42,178 nucleotides of DNA. Source: Bacillota bacterium. GTDB lineage: Bacteria > Bacillota > Dethiobacteria > DTU022. The translations under genes were made by a program, and so were the position numbers. The stretch spans positions 1 through 42,178 of the forward strand of contig JAAZLS010000079.1 in NCBI GenBank assembly GCA_012799185.1, read 5' to 3'. Each line of letters starts with the position of its first letter. Position 1 is the first letter of the stretch. Below the pieces are notes generated by a model that did not search any database, had not been told where the DNA came from, and saw nothing but the letters and a program-made list of their open reading frames with translations. Positions 8,030 to 17,491 of this stretch are shown in pieces.

Positions 8030-9514
8030 GTGGCTAGGCAACAGGAAACAGAGAAGGTATTTAAAAAGCTAGATGAAAACCTGGGTTATTTAAAAAAACG
8101 CCTGGATATCGGGGAAGTGAATTTTGACGTTATCCTCCGGGAACTGGCTATCGGTGGCAAGAAAAGTGCTTTCCTTTTTGTCGACGGCCTGACCAACAAC
8201 GAGGTTTTTACCCTCCTTCTGCAGATTTTAACCCGATTAAAAAAGGAAGATCTGCTTCCCAACCCGGTCCAAAAGCTAGTAGAGGAGGCCCTCCCCCATA
8301 TGGAGATCACCCTCTCCGAGGACCTGGAGGAGCTGATCAAAGAGGTTTTGGCCGGGCAGGTAGCCCTTTTTATCGATGGGGAGAGGCAGGCAGTTGTTAT
8401 CGATATCCGGGAATACCCGATTCGCTCACCGGAAGAACCGGATATTGAGAAAATAACCCGAGGCTCCCGAGACGGCTTTGTTGAGACCCTGGTTTTTAAC
8501 GTGGCCTTGATCCGCCGTCGGATTAGGGATCCCCAGCTCCGGGTAGAGGCGATTAAAATTGGGCGTCGCTCCAGTAGTGACGTGGTTCTTATGTATATCA
8601 AGGATATTGCCTCTCCGTCAATCATAGAAGGGATCCGGTCGCGCATTAACCGTATCGATGCCGATGCCTTCCCGATGGCGGAGAAATCGCTGGAGGAATC
8701 GATCGCCGGGTCCTCCTGGAATCCTTTCCCAAAGGTCCGCTACACGGAACGGCCCGATGTGGCGGCGGCGACCCTCCTGGAGGGTCACGTGGTGATCTTG
8801 GTCGATACCTCGCCCTCAGTAATGGTGGCCCCGGTTACTTTTTTTCACCACCTCCAGCATGCCGAAGAGTACCGGCATAACTCTTTAACCGGCACCTATA
8901 TTCGCTGGGTACGGGCGGCGGGGGTCTTGCTCTCCTTTTTCCTCATACCGGTTTGGTTGCTGTTGGCAACGGAGGCCAAGTATCTCCCTCCCTTCCTCTC
9001 CTTTATCGGTCCCAAGGAAAAGGCCAATTTGCCGTTATTTCTTCAATTTGTAATCGCCCATTTCGGCCTGGATCTCATCCGGATGGCCAGTGTTCATACC
9101 CCCACCCCCTTTGCGACTGCCTTGGGGCTGGTGGGGGCCCTGTTAATCGGTGAGATTGCTGTCGAGGTCGGTTTTTTTACCCCGGAGGTACTATTGTACA
9201 CCGGTATTATTGCGATCGGTGTATTTTCGACCCCCAGCTGGGAATTAAGTATGGCCAACCGGGTGGTGTTATTGGCCCAGATTGTGCTCACCGGGCTATT
9301 CAAGTTGCCCGGATTGTTGATCGGGGCGGGCCTTTTGCTATTGGGGTTGGCTACCACCAAATCCTTTGGATTTCCTTATCTCTGGCCGCTGATCCCCTTC
9401 GAAGGGAAGGCGCTTTTCCGGATCTTTTACCGGCAACCCTTCTATGCCCAGCGATTTCGCCCCGGTTTTCTCCAAACTATCGATCGGGACCGGCTTAAAG
9501 AGCCCCCCAAATAG
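8030..9514 (+). CDS. spoVAF: Spore germination protein, SpoVAF/GerA family
   Basis: 494 aa GerA-family: RGSRDGFVETLVFNVALIRRRIRDPQLRVEAIKIGRRSSSDVVLMYI; follows spoVAE. Confidence 0.9.
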   Translation: MARQQETEKVFKKLDENLGYLKKRLDIGEVNFDVILRELAIGGKKSAFLFVDGLTNNEVFTLLLQILTRLKKEDLLPNPVQKLVEEALPHMEITLSEDLEELIKEVLAGQVALFIDGERQAVVIDIREYPIRSPEEPDIEKITRGSRDGFVETLVFNVALIRRRIRDPQLRVEAIKIGRRSSSDVVLMYIKDIASPSIIEGIRSRINRIDADAFPMAEKSLEESIAGSSWNPFPKVRYTERPDVAAATLLEGHVVILVDTSPSVMVAPVTFFHHLQHAEEYRHNSLTGTYIRWVRAAGVLLSFFLIPVWLLLATEAKYLPPFLSFIGPKEKANLPLFLQFVIAHFGLDLIRMASVHTPTPFATALGLVGALLIGEIAVEVGFFTPEVLLYTGIIAIGVFSTPSWELSMANRVVLLAQIVLTGLFKLPGLLIGAGLLLLGLATTKSFGFPYLWPLIPFEGKALFRIFYRQPFYAQRFRPGFLQTIDRDRLKEPPK

Positions 9515-9600
9515 CCCGGGGTCGGGGCCTCCCTATTTATGGTATAATTAGTGCGGATATTTAACCGCTTAAGGTTTTCAACCAGTAGGAGGTTTAACCA

Positions 9601-11574
9601 TTGGGGTTGCTCATTCCCTGTTCCGCCAAAAATTTTGATACCCTGGCGGGGGTACTGGCTGCCAGTAAAATTTATGCTGGAAGTAGACCCTATCTTATGA
9701 CGCCGCCGGCCCAAAAAATTAAAGCCTTTCTTGCTGTATACCCCCGGCTCCTCCCCCCGGTTATCGGCGGCGAACCGCCGGCTAATCCGGGCTTAGTAGT
9801 GGTGTTGGGACCGTGTCCCGGCGGGGTATCCGAATCTTACCGGGCGGTACTAAGCCGGGCAAAGGATATCCATCTCTTTTCCAACTGCCCCGCCGATCGG
9901 GATCTCTTCCCGGGGGCCCGACCGTTCCTCCGGGCGGTGGCGGCGGTGACTACGATCTTAGTGGAAGAGATCCGCCGGCGCAATATTCCTTTAAGCGATT
10001 CCGAGGCCGGCCTGCTGGCTTTAGGGATCTACGAGGCGACCGAGGCGCTTACCTCCCCGGTTACTACCGCGCTCGATGTAACGGCGGTGCAATATCTCTG
10101 GGAATCCGGCCTGGAGCTGGGGATTTTAAGAACGGGGCTCCAGTGTGGTGATAATGCCGCATCCACTATCGTTACTCCCCGGGTCCCGCCGGGAAATGCA
10201 ACGGGGCCGCCGGGGGTTAGCAGCGATAGTAAGGAAGAGGAAGGTTTTAACGATGATCTGCCGGGGGAACCGGCCTGGTTAGGGTGGGAAAGCCTACTCC
10301 CTCTGTTGGCCGGTAAGGTCCCGGAGCGGTTCCGGGGCAAGTTACTGTTGGTAGGGCAGGCGGCAGCGCGGCGGGAATCGGAGGTCTACCTGGTAGGGGG
10401 GATAATCCGCGATCTCCTCCTGGGGAGGGAGCCGGCCAACGATCTCGATTTAATCGTTATCCCCGCAGCGATCCCCCTGGCCCAGGATTTACAGAAGAAG
10501 CTGGGGGGAAAAATAGTTACCTATGAAGAACTGGGTACCGCCACCCTCTTTTTACCCGGTGGTACCCGCCTGGATTTGGCCACCGCCCGCCGGGAACTTT
10601 ATCCCTTGCCGGGCGCCTTACCCCGGGTCCAACCCTCCAACCTCAAATTTGATCTCTATCGGCGGGATTTTACCATTAATTCGATGGCCTGTTCACTGCT
10701 TCCGGAATCTTTCGGGCAATTATTTGACTATTTTGGCGGGCGTCGGGATCTTGTTGACGGCCTGCTACGCACGATGTACAACCTAAGTTTTGTTGATGAT
10801 CCCCTGCGGATCTTGCGGGCGGTACGCTTTGAAAAAAGGTTAAATTTCCGTTTGGAAGATAGCACCCGAAAATCGATGCTTAAGGCCATCAATGGCCGGG
10901 CCCTGGAAAAGGTAAGCCGGCACCGCCTGGCTCAGGAAATGAATGCCCTCTACCTGGAACCGGATCCCCCGGGGATATTAAAAAGATTGGCCGAATTGGG
11001 AGCCCTCGGTTTTATCTATCCCCGCCTGCAGACCTCTGCCGCTACTTGGCAGCGCTTGGACCGGATGGCCGAGGCGCTCCGCTTAACCCGGCATTGGGAT
11101 TGGGAGAGTCCCCCCGAGCTCGTCCCGGCTTACCTTTCCGCCTTGCTTTACGATATGGAGGAGGACGGAAGAGTAGTGCTGTTAAGCCGACTATTTCTTT
11201 CCCGGGCCGGTTCCCGGCGGGTACTTGCCGCCTGTGCCGGTACCCCCCGGGTTCTGCGCCAGCTTTCAAGGGGGGAGCTCCGGCCCAGTACCCTGGTTAG
11301 GCTGTTGCAGGATTTCCCCCCGGAGGGGATACTTCTAACCTACCTTTTGGCGGAGAGCGGGCCGGCCCGGGAACAGCTGGAGGCCTATGTGAATCAGTTT
11401 CGCCGGGTGCGTACCCGTCTCGGGGGCAATGATTTAATCGCAATGGGGTTATCCCCCGGTCCTATTTTTCAGCGTATCTTAAAAGGTCTCCGGGAGGCGG
11501 TGCTAGATGGGCGGGTCCACTCGTTGGAGGAGGAACGAGACTATATAAAATCTTTTATTCAAAGGGAGGGTTAA
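9601..11574 (+). CDS. Class II tRNA nucleotidyltransferase (CCA-/A-adding) with a degenerate DHH-like N-terminal domain
   Basis: NTase motifs YLVGGIIRDLLLGREPANDLDLIV, RRDFTINSMA, FVDDPLRILRAVRFEKRL. N-terminus resembles DHH phosphoesterase (LLALGIYEATEALTSPVTTALD). Confidence 0.85.
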   Translation: MGLLIPCSAKNFDTLAGVLAASKIYAGSRPYLMTPPAQKIKAFLAVYPRLLPPVIGGEPPANPGLVVVLGPCPGGVSESYRAVLSRAKDIHLFSNCPADRDLFPGARPFLRAVAAVTTILVEEIRRRNIPLSDSEAGLLALGIYEATEALTSPVTTALDVTAVQYLWESGLELGILRTGLQCGDNAASTIVTPRVPPGNATGPPGVSSDSKEEEGFNDDLPGEPAWLGWESLLPLLAGKVPERFRGKLLLVGQAAARRESEVYLVGGIIRDLLLGREPANDLDLIVIPAAIPLAQDLQKKLGGKIVTYEELGTATLFLPGGTRLDLATARRELYPLPGALPRVQPSNLKFDLYRRDFTINSMACSLLPESFGQLFDYFGGRRDLVDGLLRTMYNLSFVDDPLRILRAVRFEKRLNFRLEDSTRKSMLKAINGRALEKVSRHRLAQEMNALYLEPDPPGILKRLAELGALGFIYPRLQTSAATWQRLDRMAEALRLTRHWDWESPPELVPAYLSALLYDMEEDGRVVLLSRLFLSRAGSRRVLAACAGTPRVLRQLSRGELRPSTLVRLLQDFPPEGILLTYLLAESGPAREQLEAYVNQFRRVRTRLGGNDLIAMGLSPGPIFQRILKGLREAVLDGRVHSLEEERDYIKSFIQREG

Positions 11575-11580
11575 CCGCCG

Positions 11581-12201
11581 GTGGGAGATTTTATCTATCA
11601 AGCTGTTCTACGCCTTCCGGTTTTATTGATCGCGATTACTGTTCATGAATATGCTCACGCCCGGGTAGCTTACTATTATGGTGATCCTACCGCCAAGGCC
11701 CAGGGACGGTTGAGCTTGAACCCGCTGGTCCACCTGGATCCCCTGGGGGCCCTTATGCTGCTAACTGTCGGGATCGGTTGGGCCAAGCCGGTACCGATAA
11801 ATCCCTACAATTTCCGGGACTACCGTTCCGGTTTACTATGGGTTTCCTTTGCCGGGCCGCTGGCGAACTTTATACTGGCGTTTGCTAGCCTTTTTCTACT
11901 ACGGATTGTCCGGTGGGATTTTATTGGGGGGCAGACCCTATTCCTGCTCTTATATGTACAGGCAACCATAAATATTGCCTTGGGAGTATTTAACCTGGTC
12001 CCTGTCCCCCCGCTGGATGGCTCCAAAATATTTGCATCGCTGGCCCGGGGCCCGGTATTGGCTTTTTATCGCCGGTTTGAGCCCTATGCTCCCCTTCTCC
12101 TGGTGGTATTGCTTATTACCGGCTTCCTAGGCAGGATTATCTGGCCGGTTACGGAAATTATTAAACAGGGAATGCTCCGGATATTGCAATTTATATCCTA
12201 G
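11581..12201 (+). CDS. Site-2 protease family (M50) metalloprotease
   Basis: ITVHEYAHARVAYYYGDPTAKAQGRLSLNPLVHLDPLG, NLVPVPPLDGSK: HExxH and DG motifs. Confidence 0.92.
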   Translation: MGDFIYQAVLRLPVLLIAITVHEYAHARVAYYYGDPTAKAQGRLSLNPLVHLDPLGALMLLTVGIGWAKPVPINPYNFRDYRSGLLWVSFAGPLANFILAFASLFLLRIVRWDFIGGQTLFLLLYVQATINIALGVFNLVPVPPLDGSKIFASLARGPVLAFYRRFEPYAPLLLVVLLITGFLGRIIWPVTEIIKQGMLRILQFIS

Positions 12202-12231
12202 GCCATAAACTTGTTATCGAGGTGAACGGTT

Positions 12232-13212
12232 ATGGGAAATAAAAAAGTTGTGCTGAGCGGAATGCGCCCCAGCGGTCCCCTGCACCTGGGAAACTATAGC
12301 GTATTAAAGGATTGGATCCGGCTTCAGGAAGAGCATGACTGTTATTACTTTATTGCTGATTGGCATGCTTTAACCACCGGTTACCGGGAAACCGGGGAAT
12401 TATCCGGGAATATTCAGGAGATGTTGTTGGATTGGCTTAGTGCCGGGTTGGACCCGGAGCGGTCGGTGCTCTTCCGCCAGTCGGCGGTCCTGGAGCAGGC
12501 GGAGCTCTACCTGCTACTGGCCATGATTACCCCCATTGCCTGGTTAGAGCGTTGCCCGACCTTTAAGGAACAGCTCAGGGAGTTAAAGGGAAAAGAGATT
12601 AACACCTACGGTTTTTTAGGTTATCCGTTATTGCAGGCGGCGGATATATTAGCCTACCGTGCCGATGCAGTTCCGGTAGGGGAGGACCAGGCGCCCCATT
12701 TGGAGATAACCCGGGAAATCGCCCGGCGATTTAATCACCTGTACCGGAAGGTATTTCCTGAACCAGAGAGCCTCTTTGGCTCTGCATCGCTGGTGCCGGG
12801 GACAGACGGTCGAAAGATGAGTAAAAGTTACGATAATTACATTGTTCTCTCCGCCTCTCCGGAGGAGATTAAGAAAAAAATTCGCTCGATGATCACCGAT
12901 CCTCGGCGGGCCCGGCGCAGTGATCCGGGGCGGCCCGATGTATGCACAGTTTATGAATTTCAGAAGGTCTTTAACCCGGGGGAGCGGCAAGAGATCGAAG
13001 AGAGTTGCCGGCAGGCCGGTATCGGATGTGTCCAGTGCAAGGAGCGGTTGGCTAGTCGTCTCTGCCGATACCTAGAACCCTTTGCCGAAAAGCGGCGGGA
13101 GCTACAAGGTAAACCCCACCGGTTACAGGAAATCCTGGAGGCGGGGAACCAGAAGGCGGCCCGGGTGGCCCGGCAAACCTTGGAGATGGTGCGGGAGGCA
13201 ATGCAACTATAA
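12232..13212 (+). CDS. trpS: Tryptophanyl-tRNA synthetase
   Basis: GMRPSGPLHLGNYSVL (HIGH region), KMSKSYDNYI (KMSKS). Confidence 0.96.
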   Translation: MGNKKVVLSGMRPSGPLHLGNYSVLKDWIRLQEEHDCYYFIADWHALTTGYRETGELSGNIQEMLLDWLSAGLDPERSVLFRQSAVLEQAELYLLLAMITPIAWLERCPTFKEQLRELKGKEINTYGFLGYPLLQAADILAYRADAVPVGEDQAPHLEITREIARRFNHLYRKVFPEPESLFGSASLVPGTDGRKMSKSYDNYIVLSASPEEIKKKIRSMITDPRRARRSDPGRPDVCTVYEFQKVFNPGERQEIEESCRQAGIGCVQCKERLASRLCRYLEPFAEKRRELQGKPHRLQEILEAGNQKAARVARQTLEMVREAMQL

Positions 13213-13234
13213 AGGGATAAACGAGGTACTAGAC

Positions 13235-14023
13235 ATGGAACAGTCGGGCTGTACGATCCGGTTACCGGTTTTTGAGGGCCCCTTCGATCTTCTGTTTCAT
13301 CTGATTACCAGGGCGGAAGTTGATATCTGGTTAGTATCGATTGCTGAAATTACCGATCAATACCTGGATTACCTTCAGTCGATGCGGGAGCTTAACCTGG
13401 ATCTGGCCAGTGAATTCCTGGTAATGGCGGCTACGTTACTGCGGTTGAAATCAAAGATGCTCCTACCGCTCCCTTCCCGGGAAGAGGAGGAAGAAGAAGA
13501 GCTATTTGCGTTCAGCTCCCCGGAGGAGCTTTTCAGCCGGCTGGAGGAATACCGCTCTTTTAAGGCGGTTGCCGAACAGCTAAAAGCAAAAGAGGCGGAT
13601 CAGCAAAAGATATTTCTACGTTCTACCAGCGGCAAGAAGGTACTGGTGTCGGACCGGCGGCAACAATCTTATTATACCCTTTGGGGTGGGGTTCAGGCAC
13701 TCCAGGAGATTATGCAGCGCCACCGGGAGCAGGCCGCCGCTATCTCCAGTGCTCCTTATCTCCCCTCCGAAAAATACTCCCTGCGGGAGAAGATCGGTCT
13801 CGTTTTACGCCGGCTACGCCATCGGGAGGGACCGGTTACTTTTCGGGCGCTCATCGCTGAAAACGGGGAGCTAATTTATACCTTTATTGCCCTCCTCGAA
13901 TTGGTTCGCCGTCAAAAAATTGCACTTTTTCAAGATCGACTTTTCGGGACAATCCTGATTTATGCCGGCCGGAAGAGGGAGGAAAACGGTAATGGATCCA
14001 ATAAAAGCGAAAGCGCTAATTGA
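13235..14023 (+). CDS. scpA: Segregation and condensation protein A (ORF opens at 13082; ATG 13235 preferred)
   Basis: VFEGPFDLLFHLITRAEVDIWLVSIAEITDQYLDYL, LDLASEFLVMAATLLRLKSKMLLP. Confidence 0.95.
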   Translation: MEQSGCTIRLPVFEGPFDLLFHLITRAEVDIWLVSIAEITDQYLDYLQSMRELNLDLASEFLVMAATLLRLKSKMLLPLPSREEEEEEELFAFSSPEELFSRLEEYRSFKAVAEQLKAKEADQQKIFLRSTSGKKVLVSDRRQQSYYTLWGGVQALQEIMQRHREQAAAISSAPYLPSEKYSLREKIGLVLRRLRHREGPVTFRALIAENGELIYTFIALLELVRRQKIALFQDRLFGTILIYAGRKREENGNGSNKSESAN

Positions 14024-14564
14024 GGCTGTCCTTTTTTTACATGAAGAGCCGGTTAAACTTAGCCAGCTGGGCCGGGTAATACCCCTTCCCCCGGAGCAGA
14101 TAGCCAAACTACTCGAGGAGCTTAAAGCAGAGCTAAACTGCCCGGCTCGGGGCCTAAGGATTTTTGAACGGGCCGGCGGTTACCAGGTGGGCACCCGCCC
14201 GGATCTGGCCCCCTATTTAGAGGAACTTTTTGCCGATGATACCACCGGTAAACTATCATCGGCCGCCCTGGAAACCCTGGCGATCATTGCCTACCGTCAA
14301 CCGATAATTCGCGTGGAAATAGAATCAATTCGGGGAGTAAAATGTGATCATGTTTTAGATAACCTTCTCCGGCGAAAACTTATTCGAATTACCGGGAGGA
14401 AACCGGGGCCCGGCCGGCCTTTTATCTATCGGACTACCCCCGAATTCTTAAAATATTTTGGTTTACCGGATCTCTCCTCCTTGCCGCCTCTTGAGAGCCC
14501 TACTTATAATAAAACCGAAAAGGAAGAGGTGCAGAATTCGGAGGAGCCGGTCGAAAGGATTTAG
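13992..14564 (+). CDS. scpB: Segregation and condensation protein B (start 13992 preferred over 13962)
   Basis: KALIEAVLFLHEEPVKLSQL, LSSAALETLAIIAYRQPIIRVEIESIRGVKCDHVLDNLLRRKLIRITGR. Confidence 0.95.
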   Translation: MDPIKAKALIEAVLFLHEEPVKLSQLGRVIPLPPEQIAKLLEELKAELNCPARGLRIFERAGGYQVGTRPDLAPYLEELFADDTTGKLSSAALETLAIIAYRQPIIRVEIESIRGVKCDHVLDNLLRRKLIRITGRKPGPGRPFIYRTTPEFLKYFGLPDLSSLPPLESPTYNKTEKEEVQNSEEPVERI

Positions 14565-14625
14565 CCGGCGCATCCTGTTAGGGTTCTTCCCCGGCCTGAA
14601 TATAGCTGTTTTTAATAGAATAGTT

Positions 14626-14673
14626 GGGCAAATTAAAACCGCTGGGGCTGGACCGGGCGGTTTTAATTTGCCC
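14626..14673. repeat. Perfect 17-bp inverted repeat (14-nt loop) between scpB and the DUF2953 gene
   Basis: GGGCAAATTAAAACCGC (14626-14642) / GCGGTTTTAATTTGCCC (14657-14673). Confidence 0.85.
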
Positions 14674-14724
14674 TGTTCTGGCCTGCTCTTGGGGGCGCCG
14701 CGATGGGCCGGGGAGGATGAATAA

Positions 14725-15237
14725 ATGGCGGCAGGTCTCTGGTTGCTTACCGTTGTATTGCTTCTTTCTGCCTTCTACTACTTGTGGCCGCTACGCATAT
14801 TTATCCGGTACCTTAGGAAAAATAGTAACGCAAAATTTAAGGTGTACCTATTGATTGGGAGCCGGAGGATCCGGCTTGGGATGGCTCCAGGCGGGGGTGG
14901 GGGGGCGGCATTAAACCAGGATCTTTTCAGAAAACTGGCCGGTGAAGGGAAAAAATATCGCCGGCAGCTGTACTTTAATCGATTTCTCCTCCGGGTTGAA
15001 CTGGGGTTTGAAAATCCAGCGATTACCGGGATGGCGATCGGGGGGGGATGGGCACTGGGGGGGAGATTCCTGCCCCTTCTGTTGAAATACTTTCATTTTA
15101 GGACCCGGCCCCTGGTTACAATCATCCCCGATTTCCATCATCGCGGTTTAAGGGTCTTATGGGAAGGGGAGCTGGTCGCTCCCTTATGGCTATGGATAAG
15201 ACTGTGGTCTTTACTAAAAATAAGCAGGAGGTCCTGA
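14725..15237 (+). CDS. DUF2953 domain protein
   Basis: N-terminal TM, ...FENPAITGMAIGGGWAL...TRPLVTIIPDF...LRVLWEGELV; located directly upstream of ytfJ. Confidence 0.75.
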   Translation: MAAGLWLLTVVLLLSAFYYLWPLRIFIRYLRKNSNAKFKVYLLIGSRRIRLGMAPGGGGGAALNQDLFRKLAGEGKKYRRQLYFNRFLLRVELGFENPAITGMAIGGGWALGGRFLPLLLKYFHFRTRPLVTIIPDFHHRGLRVLWEGELVAPLWLWIRLWSLLKISRRS

Positions 15238-15239
15238 GG

Positions 15240-15659
15240 ATGGAAGATCACCCGATCGAAGGTTTAATGAAAACTGCCATGGAGAATTTGAAAGAGATGG
15301 TAGATGTAAATAAAATTGTGGGGGATGCTGTCGAGACACCCGATGGTAACGTTATTATCCCTATCTCCCGGGTGGCCTTCGGATTTGCTGCCGGGGGCAC
15401 CGAGTTTGAAAACCAGGAGGAGGGCCGTGGAGCGCCGGCAAACAGTTCCCGACCAGATCTTCCCTTTGGCGGTGGCAGCGGGGGGGGAATCTCGGTTCAG
15501 CCGGTGGCTTTTTTAGTGGTTGGCCAGGGGCAGGTTAGGCTGTTGCCGGTACACCACCATGCCATGTTGGACCGGTTAATCGATTTGGCGCCCCAGCTAA
15601 TCGACCAGGTGCGGGGCATGTTTGAACGGGATCGGGTTGCCAGCGATGAACTTTACTAG
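15240..15659 (+). CDS. ytfJ: GerW-family sporulation protein YtfJ (ORF opens at 15159; ATG 15240 preferred)
   Basis: HPIEGLMKTAMENLKEMVDVNKIVGDAVETPDGNVIIPISRVAFGFAAGGTEF. Confidence 0.92.
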   Translation: MEDHPIEGLMKTAMENLKEMVDVNKIVGDAVETPDGNVIIPISRVAFGFAAGGTEFENQEEGRGAPANSSRPDLPFGGGSGGGISVQPVAFLVVGQGQVRLLPVHHHAMLDRLIDLAPQLIDQVRGMFERDRVASDELY

Positions 15660-15688
15660 AAAACCTTTGATTATTCATAAATAGACCC

Positions 15689-15717
15689 GGTATAGAATAA
15701 CAATAAAGCATACCAAT
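15689..15717 (+). promoter_or_regulatory. Predicted sigma-E type promoter of dacB: GGTATAGAA ... CATACCAAT
   Basis: -10 CATACCAAT (15709-15717) resembles the sigma-E CATAnnnT class. -35 GGTATAG at suitable spacing; dacB is sigma-E dependent in B. subtilis. Confidence 0.5.
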
Positions 15718-15745
15718 TCCAGCCGCCGGCACAGGGGTTGTCTCT

Positions 15746-16870
15746 ATGATTAAATATTTAACCGGTGCGGTTGTTTTGATCCTGATCCTAGCCCTGGGGA
15801 TGGTTGGGTCCTTGAAAGTCGGGGCGCAGGAACTGGAGATTAGCGCTGAATCCGCCATCCTGATGGATCGGGAGTCCGGCCGGGTGCTTTGGGAAAAAGA
15901 TGCCCACCGGGCCCTACCCATGGCCAGCGTTACAAAGATCATGACCGCGTTGCTGGCACTGGAGTTGGGAGAGCGCCGGGAGTCGGTGGTGATTAGCCGG
16001 GAGGCGGCCCATACCGGGGGCTCTTCAATCTGGCTGGAGGCGGGTGAGATTAAAACCCTGGAGGAACTACTTTATGGCCTAATGCTCTGCTCGGGTAACG
16101 ACGCGGCGGTAGCGATCGCCGAACAGCTGGCGGGCACGGTAGAAAACTTTGCCCTGCTGATGAACTGGCGGGCGCGGCAACTGGGGGCGGTCAATAGCTC
16201 TTTTATTAACCCCCACGGTTTACCCGATGAGCGCCATTATAGCACAGCCTACGATTTGGCCCTGATCTCCTGCCAGGCCCTGAAGAACCCCTTGTTTCGG
16301 GATATTATCTCCACGGATTGCTGGGTTATTACCTGTCCGCATAATGACGAGGGGCGATTTCTAAATAATCAAAATCGACTACTTAAGCTCTACCCCGGGG
16401 GCGACGGGATTAAAACCGGATGGACTAAAAAGGCCGGATCATGTTTTGCCGGTTCGGCCACTAAAAGCAATTGGCAGCTAGTGACGGTAGTTCTAGATGC
16501 CCCCCGGATGTGGGAAGATACTATCAGTTTGCTGGATTACGGTTATCGTACCTATACCAGGGAAAAAATAATTTCGGCCGGGCAGGTGCTAGCCTATGTT
16601 CCGACGGATTATAAATCTGGATATATCCAGGCAGTGGCGGAAAAGGATTTTTACCTCCCCCTCCGGCCCGGTGAAGGAGAAGGGTTACAGTACAAATGGC
16701 GGTTAATAGATCTTCATCGCCCCTCCTCCGGGGGGCGGCTAGGAAAGGTGGAAATATATTTAGATGGCCTACTCCTGGGATCGGTGCAGTTAAAGGCCGG
16801 TCTTAATATTAAAACGCAATCGTTCTGGAGCCAGTTTGTTCGGCTGTCTCTTAGGCTGCTGGGAGGCTAA
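15746..16870 (+). CDS. dacB: D-alanyl-D-alanine carboxypeptidase (DacB-type, spore cortex)
   Basis: MASVTKIMTALL (SxxK), CSGNDAAVA (SGN), KTGWT (KTG); upstream of spmA-spmB. Confidence 0.92.
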   Translation: MIKYLTGAVVLILILALGMVGSLKVGAQELEISAESAILMDRESGRVLWEKDAHRALPMASVTKIMTALLALELGERRESVVISREAAHTGGSSIWLEAGEIKTLEELLYGLMLCSGNDAAVAIAEQLAGTVENFALLMNWRARQLGAVNSSFINPHGLPDERHYSTAYDLALISCQALKNPLFRDIISTDCWVITCPHNDEGRFLNNQNRLLKLYPGGDGIKTGWTKKAGSCFAGSATKSNWQLVTVVLDAPRMWEDTISLLDYGYRTYTREKIISAGQVLAYVPTDYKSGYIQAVAEKDFYLPLRPGEGEGLQYKWRLIDLHRPSSGGRLGKVEIYLDGLLLGSVQLKAGLNIKTQSFWSQFVRLSLRLLGG

Positions 16871-16909
16871 TCCAAGTTTTTATTATTGCGGGAAAGGGGT
16901 CTGTAATAC

Positions 16910-17491
16910 TTGATCGGTTATCTTTGGGCGGCGATGATCTGTATTAGCATACTGGTAGCCGGTCTAACAGGAAAGATCGCAGTAATAACACCCAGTATTT
17001 TTTCGGCGGCAGAACAGGCGGTAACACTTGTAATTGGATTAATTAGCGTGATGACCTTCTGGTTGGGCATAATGAAGCTGGTTGAGCACTCAGGATTAAT
17101 CGAAATCATTAAGGTGATCCTGCGTCCCGTAGTACGGCTGCTATTTCCATCGATACCCCGCCACCATCCGGCGATGAATGCGATCCTGATGAATATGAGT
17201 GCCAACCTACTGGGAATGGGAAACGCTGCTACCCCCTTTGGCATCAAGGCCATGGAAGAGATGCAGGAGCTAAATCTGCACCGGGAGAGGGCTTCAGACG
17301 AAATGTGCACCTTTCTGGCTTTGAATACCTCCAGCCTAAGCCTGCTCCCGACTACCGTTATCGGTTTACGGGCGGCCGCCGGTTCATTAAATCCGACCGA
17401 AATTGTTGGCACGACCCTGCTGGCCTCGGCCTGTTCTTGCCTGGCGGCATTGGCGGCGGACCGCCTCCTCCGCCGGTGGGGTAAATTCTGA
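16910..17491 (+). CDS. spmA: Spore maturation protein A
   Basis: MNMSANLLGMGNAATPFGIKAMEEMQELN, nucleoside-recognition (Gate) domain. Confidence 0.95.
   Translation: MIGYLWAAMICISILVAGLTGKIAVITPSIFSAAEQAVTLVIGLISVMTFWLGIMKLVEHSGLIEIIKVILRPVVRLLFPSIPRHHPAMNAILMNMSANLLGMGNAATPFGIKAMEEMQELNLHRERASDEMCTFLALNTSSLSLLPTTVIGLRAAAGSLNPTEIVGTTLLASACSCLAALAADRLLRRWGKF

Noticed and set aside
7103-8646. Antisense ORFs such as 8086..8646 (-) and 7103..7294 (-)
   Set aside because: They lie opposite strongly supported spoVA genes, have low-complexity Arg/Ser/Pro composition and no recognised motifs or SD; typical shadow ORFs.
11046-11300. 84-aa plus-strand alternate-frame ORF and its minus-strand partner 11042..11269
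   Set aside because: Inside the tRNA nucleotidyltransferase frame, Gly/Pro/Arg rich and unsupported.
12202-12231. T-box riboswitch ahead of trpS
   Set aside because: Only 30 nt separate trpS from the preceding gene; there is no room and no T-box motif (TGGNACCGCG).
14795-14826. Possible sigma-F site GCATA...GGAAAAATA inside DUF2953 to drive ytfJ
   Set aside because: The spacer and -10 do not both fit the consensus and it lies inside a coding region; likely chance.
14624-14854. 76-aa ORF over the 17-bp inverted repeat
   Set aside because: Out of frame with the well-supported DUF2953 gene; the sequence is better explained as an intergenic hairpin.
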